Source of the DNA: Bacteriovorax sp037444575
GTDB lineage: Bacteria > Bdellovibrionota > Bacteriovoracia > Bacteriovoracales > Bacteriovoracaceae
Assembly (NCBI GenBank): GCA_037444575.1
Contig: JBBIME010000011.1
Location: 124,001 to 188,000 of the forward strand
Direction: 5' to 3'
DNA: 64,000 bases
The position numbers were made by a program, and so were the translations under genes. Below are positions 16,072-25,661 of the stretch, piece by piece; position 1 is the first letter of the stretch, and every line of letters starts with the position of its first letter. The notes beneath the pieces are model-generated. The model ran no database searches. It saw nothing but the letters and a program-made list of their open reading frames with translations, and was not told the DNA's origin.

Positions 16072-19000
16072 TTAATGCAATAGAGATTTGTGAATTTCAG
16101 ATTGATCTCTCCCTCTCTGCTCTATTCCCATAGAATAAAAAGAGGCCTTTTCTGGAAGAGTGAAATAGAATTGAGATCCTTTTCCAGGTGTACTTTCAAC
16201 CCATATCTTTCCTCCATGAGCAGTAATAATTCCTTTGGTGATATATAACCCTAAACCACTTCCCATTTGAGACGTTTCCTTTGCTTGCCAGTAGCGATCA
16301 AATAAATGAGAACGAAATTCTGCCGACATTCCAGGTCCATTGTCTTCTACGCAAACATGGAGTTCATGATCTATAAATTCTAGTTTTACAATGACCTTCC
16401 CTCCAGGAGGCGTGAATTTGATTGCGTTACCAATCAAATTGGAAAATATTTGAATCACTCGATTAGGATCACAAATCATCTCAAGATCAAAAGTTTCAGG
16501 TATAAAACGGAGATCAATTTTTTTATCTTGGGCCAACGGAGTAAATATATCTTTCACTGATTTTAATAACGGTTCAATCATTATGTTTTGTAAGTCAATG
16601 CTAAAAGTTCCGGCCTTTATTTTTTCAATATCAAGAATGTTGTAAATTAATCCATTCATAGAATTTGTCGCACTCAAGATATTTTCTACATGTCGTAGTA
16701 AAGAAGAATGTTCGGGTTTATTTTTTAGTTGCTTCTCAAGAAATTGAGAAGATAGTCTAATTGAAGAGAGAGGGTTTTTTAAATCATGTGAGACGACTGA
16801 TACAACATCTTCTCGGTCTCTTATAGCATTTAATGCCTCTGAGTAGAGTTTTCCGTTTTCAAGTGAAAAGGAAACTCGTTGAGCTAAATCTTCGACGAGA
16901 GGGCGATCATGATCACTAAAATTTCTTCCGGAATAACCTAACCCAATAGTTAATGTTCCAAGGACATTTCCTCTTGATTTGAGAGGGACACTTATAAATG
17001 ATCTAAATTTTAGTTGCTCTGTAAATATTTTTCTTGTTTCTGGATTCGAAAAAATTTCTTCAATATGTTTTTTGGTAAGTGAAGGTACAAACATTGTCAT
17101 CCCAGTTTTGGCAACTTTCATTACACCAGATGTAGCGTATTCTTTGATAATATGTAACCCTAATGCTTTTTCGAGTAAAATCTGCTGAGCTGGATCTGCA
17201 TGTTTAATTGCCCGAAGCTGCAATTTTTTGCCTGAATCCAAAATGTGAATAAGGCACCAATCTCCTATTTCAGGGACGGCAAGTTCTACTGTTCGATTAA
17301 GAGTTGTTTCAAAATCTATTGTTTCGGCCAACTCTTGTGATATTGCATTTAAGAGTCGTTGCTGTTCTTCATAATTTTTTCTCTCAGAAATATCTCTGAT
17401 GACTGCAGTAGTAAAATAACCATCTTTTGTAAGAGTTGGACTTAATGAAATTTCCACCGGTATTTCAGTTCCATCTTTTCTTTTTGCTACTATATCAAGT
17501 CCAACCCCCATTGCTCTTGATACTGGCGATTGGGCATATTTCACTCTCTGTTCAATATGTACTTCTTTTAACCTATCAGGTATCAAAATCTCTATTTCTT
17601 TTCCTAGAAGTTCCTCCTTTGAATAACCAAACCATAATTCGACTTGCCTGTTTAAAAAAGTAATTTTCCCATTCTTATCGACAGTGATAACAGAATCGTT
17701 GGCATTTTCTAAAAATGATTGAACCCGATTTGCAGCTTCTTCTGCCTTTAATTGTGCGTTTCTTCTATCGGTAATGTCTTCGTTCACAACAATTGCACCA
17801 ATAATGATTCCATTTTGATCTTTTAGAGGCACAGATGAGTTTTGAATAACTTTTGTAGAACCATCAAAGCATTGTATTCTAATCAACTCGCCAATAGATG
17901 ATTGACCGTATTTAATTGCTCGATTTGCTGACCATTCCTCTGGTTTTATTTTTTTTCCTGTATCTTCCCACCAGGCTACATATTCACCATACTCTTCAGG
18001 TCCAACGTATTTTGTTCCCGCCCATATTTGTTTTCCTGCTTCATTGCAACGGTAGATTTTCCCACTTTTATCAAGTAGCCAAACACCTATTGGGATAATT
18101 TCAATAACCTGACTAAAAAGTTTTTCATTGTATGATAGAGCTTCTTCAATTTTTTTTCTCTCTGTAATATTTTGGACAGTCCCAAGCATGCGTATAGGTT
18201 TTCCATCTGATCCAAAATCAACAGCAGCTTGTTCATGAACATAGAGTAATTCACCACTTATGCGAACAATACGGTGATCAATGGAGTAACTCGCACCACC
18301 TTGAAGAGCTTTGTTTACAGCTTCTTCAACCAGTTTTCTATCTTCAGGATGCACCATTGCAAGAAAGTTTTCGTAAGTAGAAGCTGATCTAGACTTTGGA
18401 AGACCAAAGAGTCTAAAAACTTCATCAGACCATGTGAGTTCGTTAGTAGGAATGATCCACTCCCAACTTCCAAGCTCTGCAACTTCTTGTGCCTGCGCCA
18501 GGGCATTTTGTTCATGTCTTAATTTTTCTTCGGCGATAGTTCGAGCATTATCTAATTCGATTAATTTTTTCGCACTACTTATGGTCACTACTGAAAAAAT
18601 TAATAGCATAATGATGCTCACTGCAGTGAGAAGCAATAATATTTCCTGATCATTTTTTCCCGCTCCCATGATTGCAGCAATTCCAAAAAGCAAGGGAATA
18701 AAAATCATAGCAAGCGCAAAACGACTTAAAAGCTCATTTGCTGGTGATTTGTTATGAAAAAATTTAAGAATTCCAACTTCCGGGCGATTAGTGATAATGC
18801 TCAATGAAAGGAGTAAAAATGATAGAGCTGTCGGTATGGACATTCCAGAAATATGTCCAGAAGTAAAAATATGATATAGATGAGTTATTCGATATGCGTG
18901 ACCGACAAAAGCTAAGGCCGCAACAGAAAAAAGTAAGATCGCTGAAACTTGCGTTGCAACTATATATTTACGGTAAAGCACCAGTGAACAAATTAATAGT

Positions 19001-19407
19001 ATTAAAGCAATTGCAGTGTTTGCAGAAGGAGAGAGTGATTGACCCTGGATAGATGGATATTTTGTAATTAAAAAATCTAAGAGGATATGGTTTATAGCTA
19101 GTTTTCTTCCCGTGTAAAATTCAGCAAGAGAGCCAATAGAAATTAGAGATATAATTGAAATAAAGATGAACCTCAACATTTTTTCAAAATAGCTGGTCGA
19201 TTTTCTCCAAACTAATAATAAAGTTGTTGATCCGAAAAATATGGCGATTGAAGTGTTCGGCGTCATAATTGAAAAGCCTTTAACGAATTGAGGAAGGGTG
19301 TCTAATCCAAGCATCCAGGAAATAAAAACGCTTAATGACAAGATCATCGTCAAGAATGCGGAAACTAATGAAAAGCGTTTTGCAAATAGAATCAACTTGT
19401 CTGACAT
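16072..19407 (-). CDS. Membrane sensor histidine kinase, PAS-PAS-PAS-GAF-HisKA-HATPase
   Basis: 1111 residues. About eight hydrophobic segments fill residues 10-275. Three PAS/PAC units follow (about 310-415, 425-545 and 560-685), then a GAF domain (about 690-845). The kinase core has H-box VVSHDLKNPLSS, N-box NLIGNAIKFT, G1 DNGPGMS and G2 GSGLGLYI. No receiver domain is present. The start is taken as ATG 19407, because GGGGGA lies 4 bases upstream and the in-frame TTG further 5' overlaps that site. It is divergent from the receiver-domain gene at 19531, its likely partner. The signal is unknown. Confidence 0.9.
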   Translation of the reverse strand: MSDKLILFAKRFSLVSAFLTMILSLSVFISWMLGLDTLPQFVKGFSIMTPNTSIAIFFGSTTLLLVWRKSTSYFEKMLRFIFISIISLISIGSLAEFYTGRKLAINHILLDFLITKYPSIQGQSLSPSANTAIALILLICSLVLYRKYIVATQVSAILLFSVAALAFVGHAYRITHLYHIFTSGHISGMSIPTALSFLLLSLSIITNRPEVGILKFFHNKSPANELLSRFALAMIFIPLLFGIAAIMGAGKNDQEILLLLTAVSIIMLLIFSVVTISSAKKLIELDNARTIAEEKLRHEQNALAQAQEVAELGSWEWIIPTNELTWSDEVFRLFGLPKSRSASTYENFLAMVHPEDRKLVEEAVNKALQGGASYSIDHRIVRISGELLYVHEQAAVDFGSDGKPIRMLGTVQNITERKKIEEALSYNEKLFSQVIEIIPIGVWLLDKSGKIYRCNEAGKQIWAGTKYVGPEEYGEYVAWWEDTGKKIKPEEWSANRAIKYGQSSIGELIRIQCFDGSTKVIQNSSVPLKDQNGIIIGAIVVNEDITDRRNAQLKAEEAANRVQSFLENANDSVITVDKNGKITFLNRQVELWFGYSKEELLGKEIEILIPDRLKEVHIEQRVKYAQSPVSRAMGVGLDIVAKRKDGTEIPVEISLSPTLTKDGYFTTAVIRDISERKNYEEQQRLLNAISQELAETIDFETTLNRTVELAVPEIGDWCLIHILDSGKKLQLRAIKHADPAQQILLEKALGLHIIKEYATSGVMKVAKTGMTMFVPSLTKKHIEEIFSNPETRKIFTEQLKFRSFISVPLKSRGNVLGTLTIGLGYSGRNFSDHDRPLVEDLAQRVSFSLENGKLYSEALNAIRDREDVVSVVSHDLKNPLSSIRLSSQFLEKQLKNKPEHSSLLRHVENILSATNSMNGLIYNILDIEKIKAGTFSIDLQNIMIEPLLKSVKDIFTPLAQDKKIDLRFIPETFDLEMICDPNRVIQIFSNLIGNAIKFTPPGGKVIVKLEFIDHELHVCVEDNGPGMSAEFRSHLFDRYWQAKETSQMGSGLGLYITKGIITAHGGKIWVESTPGKGSQFYFTLPEKASFYSMGIEQRGRDQSEIHKSLLH

Positions 19408-19496
19408 CAAATCCCCCAATTGTTATAACCTGCAAAATACATTCCTGATTTTAAGGGGGGCCAAAATATCCCATTTAATTTATAGATAACTTAACT

Positions 19497-19524
19497 TTGA
19501 AAAAAATATATTTAAGTGCATAAT
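19497..19524 (+). promoter_or_regulatory. Candidate promoter giving a leaderless receiver-protein mRNA
   Basis: TTGAAA (19497-19502), a 16-base spacer and CATAAT (19519-19524) put the transcription start at about 19531, the A of the ATG. Confidence 0.5.
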
Positions 19525-19530
19525 GGATAT

Positions 19531-20334
19531 ATGAAAAATAAATTATCAATTCTTGTTATCGATGACGAAGCTCCTCTAGAGGATATTTACAAAAACTTTT
19601 TGGCAAAGATTGGGGCCAATGTTGTTTTCTTTGATCATCCTCAAAAAGGATGGCGCGCGATCGATAAAGAAGAATATGATTTGATTATAACAGATCTAAA
19701 AATGCCAATTATCACAGGTGATGAGTTTATCTCTATCGTCAGATCTTCAAAGTTAAATTCACGAACGCCAATTATTCTATGCTCTGCTTTCATTAATAAG
19801 TTAGTCATATCTGAGATCACGAGAGAGAGTAAGGTTTATTTTCTCAATAAGCCTTTTGATAGCAAGATACTTTTAGAGTTGGTCACAAAAGCAGTTGGAG
19901 TTAAAAGATCAGATCTCGCTGATCATCAAACGCTTAATGAAAAATGGCTTCAAGCTTTTTCAAAGACGCTATCAGGTCTAGGGGGAAAAGCAGTTGAATA
20001 TAATCCAATCGATAAATTCGAATTATGGAATTTTGAATCAATTACTTTTAACTTTGTTATCGTAAAAGATAATGAGCAGCTCAATGTATCTTTACTAATG
20101 AAATTGAAAACCTTTTTAAAAATAGCAGGAATCATTCAAGGAACTCAATACAAAGATATAGAGCATGAAAATCTTCACGTTTGGCAGGAATTGATGCATA
20201 AATCTTTGGAAGGGACTGGAAGAGTGACTTTCTCAAAAGTTATAAGTCAGGAAATACTCACTCTTCCAGAACAGAAATCTTCATTTTATAAGTTCGAGAC
20301 AAGTTTTGGCGAAGTCCTCGCTTTTTTAAATTAA
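19531..20334 (+). CDS. Response regulator with a receiver domain and an unrecognised C-terminal domain
   Basis: 267 residues. Residues ~4-122 are a receiver domain, with the acidic pair in VIDDE, phospho-acceptor Asp in ITDLKMP, a Ser in CSAF and Lys in LNKPFD. The C-terminal ~130 residues are not a DNA-binding winged helix. Their alpha/beta pattern, with HENLHVWQEL and EGTGR, loosely recalls a CheX-like phosphatase domain, but this is weak. GTG at 19516 is in frame, yet the receiver fold starts right after ATG 19531, which is chosen. It is divergent from the large kinase at 16072-19407. Confidence 0.82.
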   Translation: MKNKLSILVIDDEAPLEDIYKNFLAKIGANVVFFDHPQKGWRAIDKEEYDLIITDLKMPIITGDEFISIVRSSKLNSRTPIILCSAFINKLVISEITRESKVYFLNKPFDSKILLELVTKAVGVKRSDLADHQTLNEKWLQAFSKTLSGLGGKAVEYNPIDKFELWNFESITFNFVIVKDNEQLNVSLLMKLKTFLKIAGIIQGTQYKDIEHENLHVWQELMHKSLEGTGRVTFSKVISQEILTLPEQKSSFYKFETSFGEVLAFLN

Positions 20335-21320
20335 TCCACGTTACTTAGTTTTTGGACGATTGATATGACTACAGTTGATCGTCTGTTTTTCTGTCTTCCT
20401 TCACGACTACTGTTGCTTGCTATTGGATTTGCATATCCAAAACCTTGGGCCTTTAGGCGTTTTTGGTCGACACCCAATTTCATAAGTCTTTCTTTAACGA
20501 CTTCAGCTCTTTTAATTGAAAGCCTGTCGTTTACAGCTTTTGGACCGATATTATCTGTATGGCCTTCAATTAATCCGAAAGAATCTTCATTTGTGTTCAT
20601 ATAATCGGCCACTGCTTGTAGTTGATCATTGAAAGAAGGTTTAATGTCCGCTTTATTGAAATCAAATTCTACAGTGACTTGAGGTATTACTTCTCTCATT
20701 GGAGCAGCTTCCTTAACAGAAACGCCCTCTTCAACGTAAGTAACCTTTTCTTTTTCTGGTTCTGCAGTCTTTTCTTTTTCTTTTTCTTTTTCACCACCAA
20801 AATAAAAAGTAAGAGCTAATTGAGGAATGAGGACATGGTCTCTTCCTGTTGGCATATCACCCATGATTTTTGATACATATTGATAATCAACAAGTCCTGC
20901 TAGCGAGAGAGCATGTGATAGGCCATATTCAAGACCTGCTCTCGCGTAAAGTGATAACTTACTGCTTGGTGATACATAGTTCTTAATCCTTGTGAGACCA
21001 GTTCCGACTCCGAAGACTGGACTTAGGTCTGCAGCTCCTGCAGTTCTACAGAATGCCATGAGATTAATGTTTTCAAAATTGAGATCTGTATTTTTAAATT
21101 TTTCTTTTGATACACCTAGATCTAGTCCAAATGAAGAAGTGAGAAGATATCTTCCATAAATAGAAGCGGCCCATTTGGCATCAGCTACATCATTAAAGTT
21201 ATTTCCACCAATTGGAATGGGAATTCCTCCGCTAATTCCAATACCAAATTTATGGGCGAGATCATAGGAGTAGGCCTGTGAAAAAAAAGTTAATGCTAAT
21301 AAGGCTATAAGTTTTTTCAT
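20331..21320 (-). CDS. OmpA-family outer-membrane protein
   Basis: 329 residues from ATG 21320, which has an AAGGAAG site; an upstream in-frame ATG at 21374 has none and would spoil the signal peptide. Signal peptide (about 1-19), then an eight-strand barrel-like region (about 20-170), then a low-complexity Lys/Glu linker encoded by a TTTCTT-rich tract near 20766-20796. The OmpA domain that follows has VTVEFDFNKADIK, IEGHTDNIG, LSIKRAEVV and NRRSTVVI. It anchors the outer membrane to peptidoglycan. Its stop overlaps that of the receiver gene in a TTAA. Confidence 0.9.
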   Translation of the reverse strand: MKKLIALLALTFFSQAYSYDLAHKFGIGISGGIPIPIGGNNFNDVADAKWAASIYGRYLLTSSFGLDLGVSKEKFKNTDLNFENINLMAFCRTAGAADLSPVFGVGTGLTRIKNYVSPSSKLSLYARAGLEYGLSHALSLAGLVDYQYVSKIMGDMPTGRDHVLIPQLALTFYFGGEKEKEKEKTAEPEKEKVTYVEEGVSVKEAAPMREVIPQVTVEFDFNKADIKPSFNDQLQAVADYMNTNEDSFGLIEGHTDNIGPKAVNDRLSIKRAEVVKERLMKLGVDQKRLKAQGFGYANPIASNSSREGRQKNRRSTVVISIVQKLSNVD

Positions 21321-21449
21321 AAGTGTCTTCCTTGTTTTGTTTCTAAACCTTAGGTTTAAGATACATACGTGCATTTGTCTTTCACAAGGATTTCACGATT
21401 AAGATTTCTTAATTTAGATCTTTGCTATGAGGGAGATTCTATTTTGGAA

Positions 21450-23105
21450 TTATTGCGCAGTCTTGAGTAGAGGTAATTCAATAACAAAGCAGGTATTGGA
21501 GGAATTTTTTTGATAGTAAAGTTGTCCGTTATGATCAGTAATAATCCCGTGTGAAATACTAAGACCAAGGCCTGTTCCTTTGCCAGATTCTTTAGTTGTA
21601 AAAAATGGTTGCATGATTTTGGGAAGTAAGTGATCCGCGATTCCTTCTCCGCTATCGACAACTTTGATGATTACAGAGTTCTCGGTTGTGTAAGCTTTAA
21701 TTTCTACCCATTTATTCTCAAGAGGGAAAACAGCATCAAAAGCATTATTTAGTAAATTGAGAAGAACTTGCATAAGCTGAGAAGAGTGTCCCAAAACAGT
21801 TGAATCTTTTAGGGAGGAAATATCTTGTCTAAGCTCAACAGAATTCGCTTTAAATCTTTCTAAACTTAATTGAAAAGTATCATCAATAATAGCAGTAACA
21901 TTTACTACTTTCATCGGATCATTTTCACTGTTGCGAGAAATAATGCTAAGACCTCTTACTACTTTTCCTATTCTTTGTGCTGTTGAAGCTATTTTTGAAA
22001 GACCTGTTTCAAGATTATCCTGATCCAATTCTTGCATATGAAGCTTTCGAATAAGTTTTGTAACTTGCATGATAATAATTGAAAGAGGATTATTTATTTC
22101 GTGAGCTATCCCGCTGGCCATCTCTCCCAATGCTGACATTTTTGAAGTATTGAGAAGTAATTCTTCGGCCCGTTCTTTATTGGCAAGAAATAGATCTTCT
22201 TCAACTTTTTTTCTGTCTGTCGTATCTAAAGAAAGAAGTAGAAGACCTTCAGGAACAGGGGAGAAACGCAACTCAAACCATTTTTTTGATTGGTCTGGAT
22301 AAGTGTGTTCATAATCAAAAACTTGAGCTGTTCGCTTTTCCATACTTTCACGAAGCTTTGAAAACATTTCAGTATGTTCAATTCCAGGAAAACATTCCAT
22401 CATTGTTTTTCCAATGATCTTCTTTTCTGAAAATTTAGTTTGTGAAACGGCAGCTGGATTTAAAAAGAGATATTTATAATCAAAGCTGATGAGATGAAGA
22501 CCTTCCCTCATATTGCCAAGCAGGGAAGAGTTACGGGCATGAATGAGAGCGAGTTCTTCTTCTGTTTGAAGGGCCTCGAGTGCAAAACCAATATTTCCAG
22601 CAAGTGATTCAAGTTGCTTTATTTCAGTTTCATTAAAAAAATTTAATTCAGAAGCATAAATATTAAATATACCGATTGTATCATTTTTAATTTTAATCGG
22701 AATAGCGATGCTAGAAGCATAGCCGCGCTTACTTCGTTCTGAGCTCCAATTTGATACAGGCTGGTTATGGGTAAAATCATTGGCGACGATACTCTTTCCT
22801 TCGCGGAAAGCTCGCCCTGTTGGTCCTCTTCCGGATGGGATGTCTTCAATGGAGATAGGTGGAATGCTTGAAAGGTATCCTTCTTCTTTTCCATACCATT
22901 TAATAGGTTTTATCGTTTTGGTCTCTTCATCAACAAGACCAATCCAGCTCATTAAAAATTTCCCTTCATCGACGGCAATTCTGCACGCTTCAGCAAAAAG
23001 AAGTTCCCTGCTTTTTATATGCAGAATCATGCTGTTTACATTGCTGATAACAGCATGCATGCGATTCGTTTTTTCTAATTTTTCTAGAAGTGATTTCTCA
23101 TCCAT
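21450..23105 (-). CDS. Soluble sensor histidine kinase, GAF-PAS-HisKA-HATPase
   Basis: 551 residues with no membrane segment. A GAF domain (about 15-180) contains the patterns GPTGRAFREGK and IAIPIKIKNDTIGIFNIYA. A PAS domain (about 190-305) and the kinase core follow, with H-box GIAHEINNPLSI, N-box NLLNNAFDAV, G1 DSGEGI and G2 GKGTGLGLSI. This core resembles NtrB/FrzE-like kinases of the HPK4 group. No response regulator is adjacent. The promoter at 23124-23152 gives a short leader without a clear Shine-Dalgarno sequence. Confidence 0.9.
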   Translation of the reverse strand: MDEKSLLEKLEKTNRMHAVISNVNSMILHIKSRELLFAEACRIAVDEGKFLMSWIGLVDEETKTIKPIKWYGKEEGYLSSIPPISIEDIPSGRGPTGRAFREGKSIVANDFTHNQPVSNWSSERSKRGYASSIAIPIKIKNDTIGIFNIYASELNFFNETEIKQLESLAGNIGFALEALQTEEELALIHARNSSLLGNMREGLHLISFDYKYLFLNPAAVSQTKFSEKKIIGKTMMECFPGIEHTEMFSKLRESMEKRTAQVFDYEHTYPDQSKKWFELRFSPVPEGLLLLSLDTTDRKKVEEDLFLANKERAEELLLNTSKMSALGEMASGIAHEINNPLSIIIMQVTKLIRKLHMQELDQDNLETGLSKIASTAQRIGKVVRGLSIISRNSENDPMKVVNVTAIIDDTFQLSLERFKANSVELRQDISSLKDSTVLGHSSQLMQVLLNLLNNAFDAVFPLENKWVEIKAYTTENSVIIKVVDSGEGIADHLLPKIMQPFFTTKESGKGTGLGLSISHGIITDHNGQLYYQKNSSNTCFVIELPLLKTAQ

Positions 23106-23123
23106 TACTGGTCCCGTAATGGC

Positions 23124-23152
23124 ATTGTAATGTAGTTTGTAAATATTATCAA
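23124..23152 (-). promoter_or_regulatory. Promoter of the soluble kinase gene
   Basis: On the minus strand TTGATA (23152-23147) and TACAAT (23129-23124) are separated by 17 bases, each matching consensus at five of six positions. The expected start is about 12 bases before the ATG at 23105. Confidence 0.65.
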
Positions 23153-23162
23153 TCGATAGGAT

Positions 23163-24344
23163 TTATAAACTTGCACCAATATTTAACAAGAAGTGAGTGC
23201 TCTTATCTTCTATGTTGTGTGAGAGGTCAAAAATAACAGCGGGGATTGATATCTTTTTAAAATAATAACGAAATCCGATACCTACAGTGTTCTCATTGAT
23301 CGTTTTCCCATCGATAATGGGGTCTATCAGTTTACTACTATTAAATTCATAAAAGGGAGTGAGATACACGTTGCCAAAAAGATGCTGCTGATACTGGGCA
23401 AGTGTACCAACGTTACTAGTTGCCGGTAGCGACGATTTGTCATAACCCCGATATCCTTCATCCCCACCTAATATTTTTGGAAAGAGAAAAGAGTGATCGT
23501 TTAGAGTATGACCATGAAGTCCAAAATTTAAGAAATTTTTACCAGTTGGAATACTCCATTTAACATCTCCTTCATGTCTAAAAATCCATTTACCTCCATA
23601 ACTTTTTATTGCGTAGAGATCATAAGTTGTAACCATTCCTTCATACATCACATCCAGAGCTTGAAAAGCATTTAGGTGATGTCGAAAAAAGATACCTTTG
23701 GATTTATCTCGATAAGTAAGTTTATCGTGAAAAATTTTTTTATCTGTATAAATTGGACCCATTTTGAAAACTTGATTTTTATAGAGGTAGTTTGGAGTAA
23801 TGAGAAGACTGTCATAACGAGATTCATGAATATCATTAACGTTTCCTGCCCTTTTAAATTCAACATAGTCATTTTTTCGAATAAGTAGAATTTTAATTCC
23901 AGTATTAGGGGAGAAAAGAGATTCATCCTGATAATAAAGAAGTGCATTGAAAATAGAATTGCTCCAACTTATTCCAGGAGCAAGAGTTCCAAGAGTTCCA
24001 AAAACATTGTCCTCATAAAGAAGAAATCCACGACTGTTGTAATTTCCAGATTGAGTGATCATCGGAACTGGAAAGAGAGTCCATTTCTCTTCAATTTGTA
24101 TTTTTAATATTCCATTTTTAAATTCAGCGTTTCTAAAGTGGATCTGATTAATGCGCCTTAAGTTTTCAATAATTTCTTTTAGATTCTTCTCTGTTAATTC
24201 CTGGCCGATTTTAATTTGAGCATGAAGAATAATAGCTGACTTTGTGGTTTTTTTATTGCCGATAATTTCTACATCTTTCAATATTTCAGCTTGAATCGTA
24301 TACGAAAATAAAAAAAACAATATGAGTTGAATTAGTTTTCTCAT
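23163..24344 (-). CDS. Small Omp85-superfamily protein with one POTRA domain
   Basis: 393 residues with a signal peptide (about 1-18). One POTRA-like unit (about 19-95: LKDVEIIGNKKTTKSAII...LKIQIEEKW) precedes a barrel of ~290 residues. The barrel contains the GDEGYRGY element matching the conserved RG(F/Y) loop of Omp85 barrels and ends in a C-terminal beta-strand (FLLNIGASL). It is too short for BamA/TamA. It may be a minimal Omp85 involved in membrane insertion or secretion of a specific partner. No ribosome site is seen; TTGAAA and TAGAAC upstream of the ATG suggest a near-leaderless transcript. Confidence 0.75.
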   Translation of the reverse strand: MRKLIQLILFFLFSYTIQAEILKDVEIIGNKKTTKSAIILHAQIKIGQELTEKNLKEIIENLRRINQIHFRNAEFKNGILKIQIEEKWTLFPVPMITQSGNYNSRGFLLYEDNVFGTLGTLAPGISWSNSIFNALLYYQDESLFSPNTGIKILLIRKNDYVEFKRAGNVNDIHESRYDSLLITPNYLYKNQVFKMGPIYTDKKIFHDKLTYRDKSKGIFFRHHLNAFQALDVMYEGMVTTYDLYAIKSYGGKWIFRHEGDVKWSIPTGKNFLNFGLHGHTLNDHSFLFPKILGGDEGYRGYDKSSLPATSNVGTLAQYQQHLFGNVYLTPFYEFNSSKLIDPIIDGKTINENTVGIGFRYYFKKISIPAVIFDLSHNIEDKSTHFLLNIGASL

Positions 24345-24545
24345 AAGAAGTTCTAAGCTGTTTCTGTAATGTTTTCAAGTCTACATCGAGGACTCATTGA
24401 GAAAAATTATGGGACCTATTTATGGAAGAAATGTGTTAGCTAATGAAAGAAGTAATTTAATCTAAAAGCTTTTCATTCTTATTTAATTTGTATACATCAG
24501 CATCTCTGAAAAAATCATCATGGTTTTTTCAAAAGGATTTGCCAT

Positions 24546-25640
24546 ATGTCTAATCAAAAAAAATTAAGAGGCGCAATTATCGGATTTGGTTTCATTTCAT
24601 CAAAGGGACATATGCCGGCCTATCTTGATCGAATAAATAAATATGGAGATGTTGAAATAATTGCAATTTGTGATATTTGCCCTGAACGAAAAAAAGACGT
24701 TCCTAAAGAAACAAGATTCTACGATGATTATCTTGAATTGCTCTATAAAGAATCTGAACAACTTGATTTTGTCGATATCTCCACTCATGCAGCTGACCAT
24801 TATAAAATAGCAAAAATTTCATTGATGATGGGATTAAATGTTTTATGTGAGAAACCATTAACAACATCGGTAGCTGAAGCAGAGGATTTAATTCGAACAG
24901 CAGTTCAACACAAGCGAGTTCTTTTTCCTTGTCATAATTACAAGCATGCTCCGGTTGTAACGACTATTCGAGATGTTGTTGAGAGTGGAAAAATAGGCAA
25001 GGTTAAATCCATTACACTTAATACTTTTAGAAACACTCATGCAGTTGGGATAAAGGACTGGAAACCTGACTGGAGACGCTTTAAAGAATTTAGTGGAGGT
25101 GGAATAGCCATGGATCATGGCAGCCACAGTCTATATCTGACTTTCGAATGGCTTCGAGGATATCCAAAATCAGTAACGGCAACCGCATACAATTTTGCTC
25201 ATCCTAAATATGATACAGAAGACAATTTTTCTGCAGTCTATGAATTTGAAGAAGGCATTGCCAATGTCCATTTAACTTGGACAGCGGGCACACGTAAAGT
25301 GATCTATACACTTCAAGGTGATCGAGGTGCAATAACAGTCGATGATGATCAAATGCAATTATCTCTTATTCATGAAGTTGATGATGACCAAAAAAGTCAT
25401 AAGGCAGAATGGGTAACTGAGAATCATACTATTACTTCAGACTGGATGGATTCAAGTCATGTGAGTTGGTTTAACTCAATGTTTGATAAGTTCAAGATGG
25501 CCATTGCCTGTGAAGATTATCTAAATAAAGAAATAGTTGATGCCTATTTTTGCATTCAAGCAATTCAAAAATCATATCAATCAATTGATACAAACTCTCA
25601 GAAAATACCACTGGAAAATACTTTTCCCAATATAATCTAA
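24546..25640 (+). CDS. Gfo/Idh/MocA-family dehydrogenase
   Basis: 364 residues. The N-terminal Rossmann fold has GFGFISSKGHMPAY (about 14-27) and CEKP (about residue 101). The C-terminal domain holds GGGIAMDHGSH, carrying the catalytic-type Asp/His. Family members oxidise sugars or inositols with NAD(P). It is the first gene of a + strand run, 21 bases before the inositol-phosphate synthase. A role in oxidising or epimerising an inositol(-phosphate) is therefore inferred; the substrate is not visible in the sequence. AAAGGA precedes the ATG. Confidence 0.88.
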   Translation: MSNQKKLRGAIIGFGFISSKGHMPAYLDRINKYGDVEIIAICDICPERKKDVPKETRFYDDYLELLYKESEQLDFVDISTHAADHYKIAKISLMMGLNVLCEKPLTTSVAEAEDLIRTAVQHKRVLFPCHNYKHAPVVTTIRDVVESGKIGKVKSITLNTFRNTHAVGIKDWKPDWRRFKEFSGGGIAMDHGSHSLYLTFEWLRGYPKSVTATAYNFAHPKYDTEDNFSAVYEFEEGIANVHLTWTAGTRKVIYTLQGDRGAITVDDDQMQLSLIHEVDDDQKSHKAEWVTENHTITSDWMDSSHVSWFNSMFDKFKMAIACEDYLNKEIVDAYFCIQAIQKSYQSIDTNSQKIPLENTFPNII

Positions 25641-25661
25641 CCATTTTTAAGGGGGCCTTCG

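Noticed and set aside
20766..20796. TTTCTT-type tract as a possible phase-variable repeat
   Set aside because: It encodes the Lys/Glu linker of the OmpA protein in frame; the units are imperfect and short.
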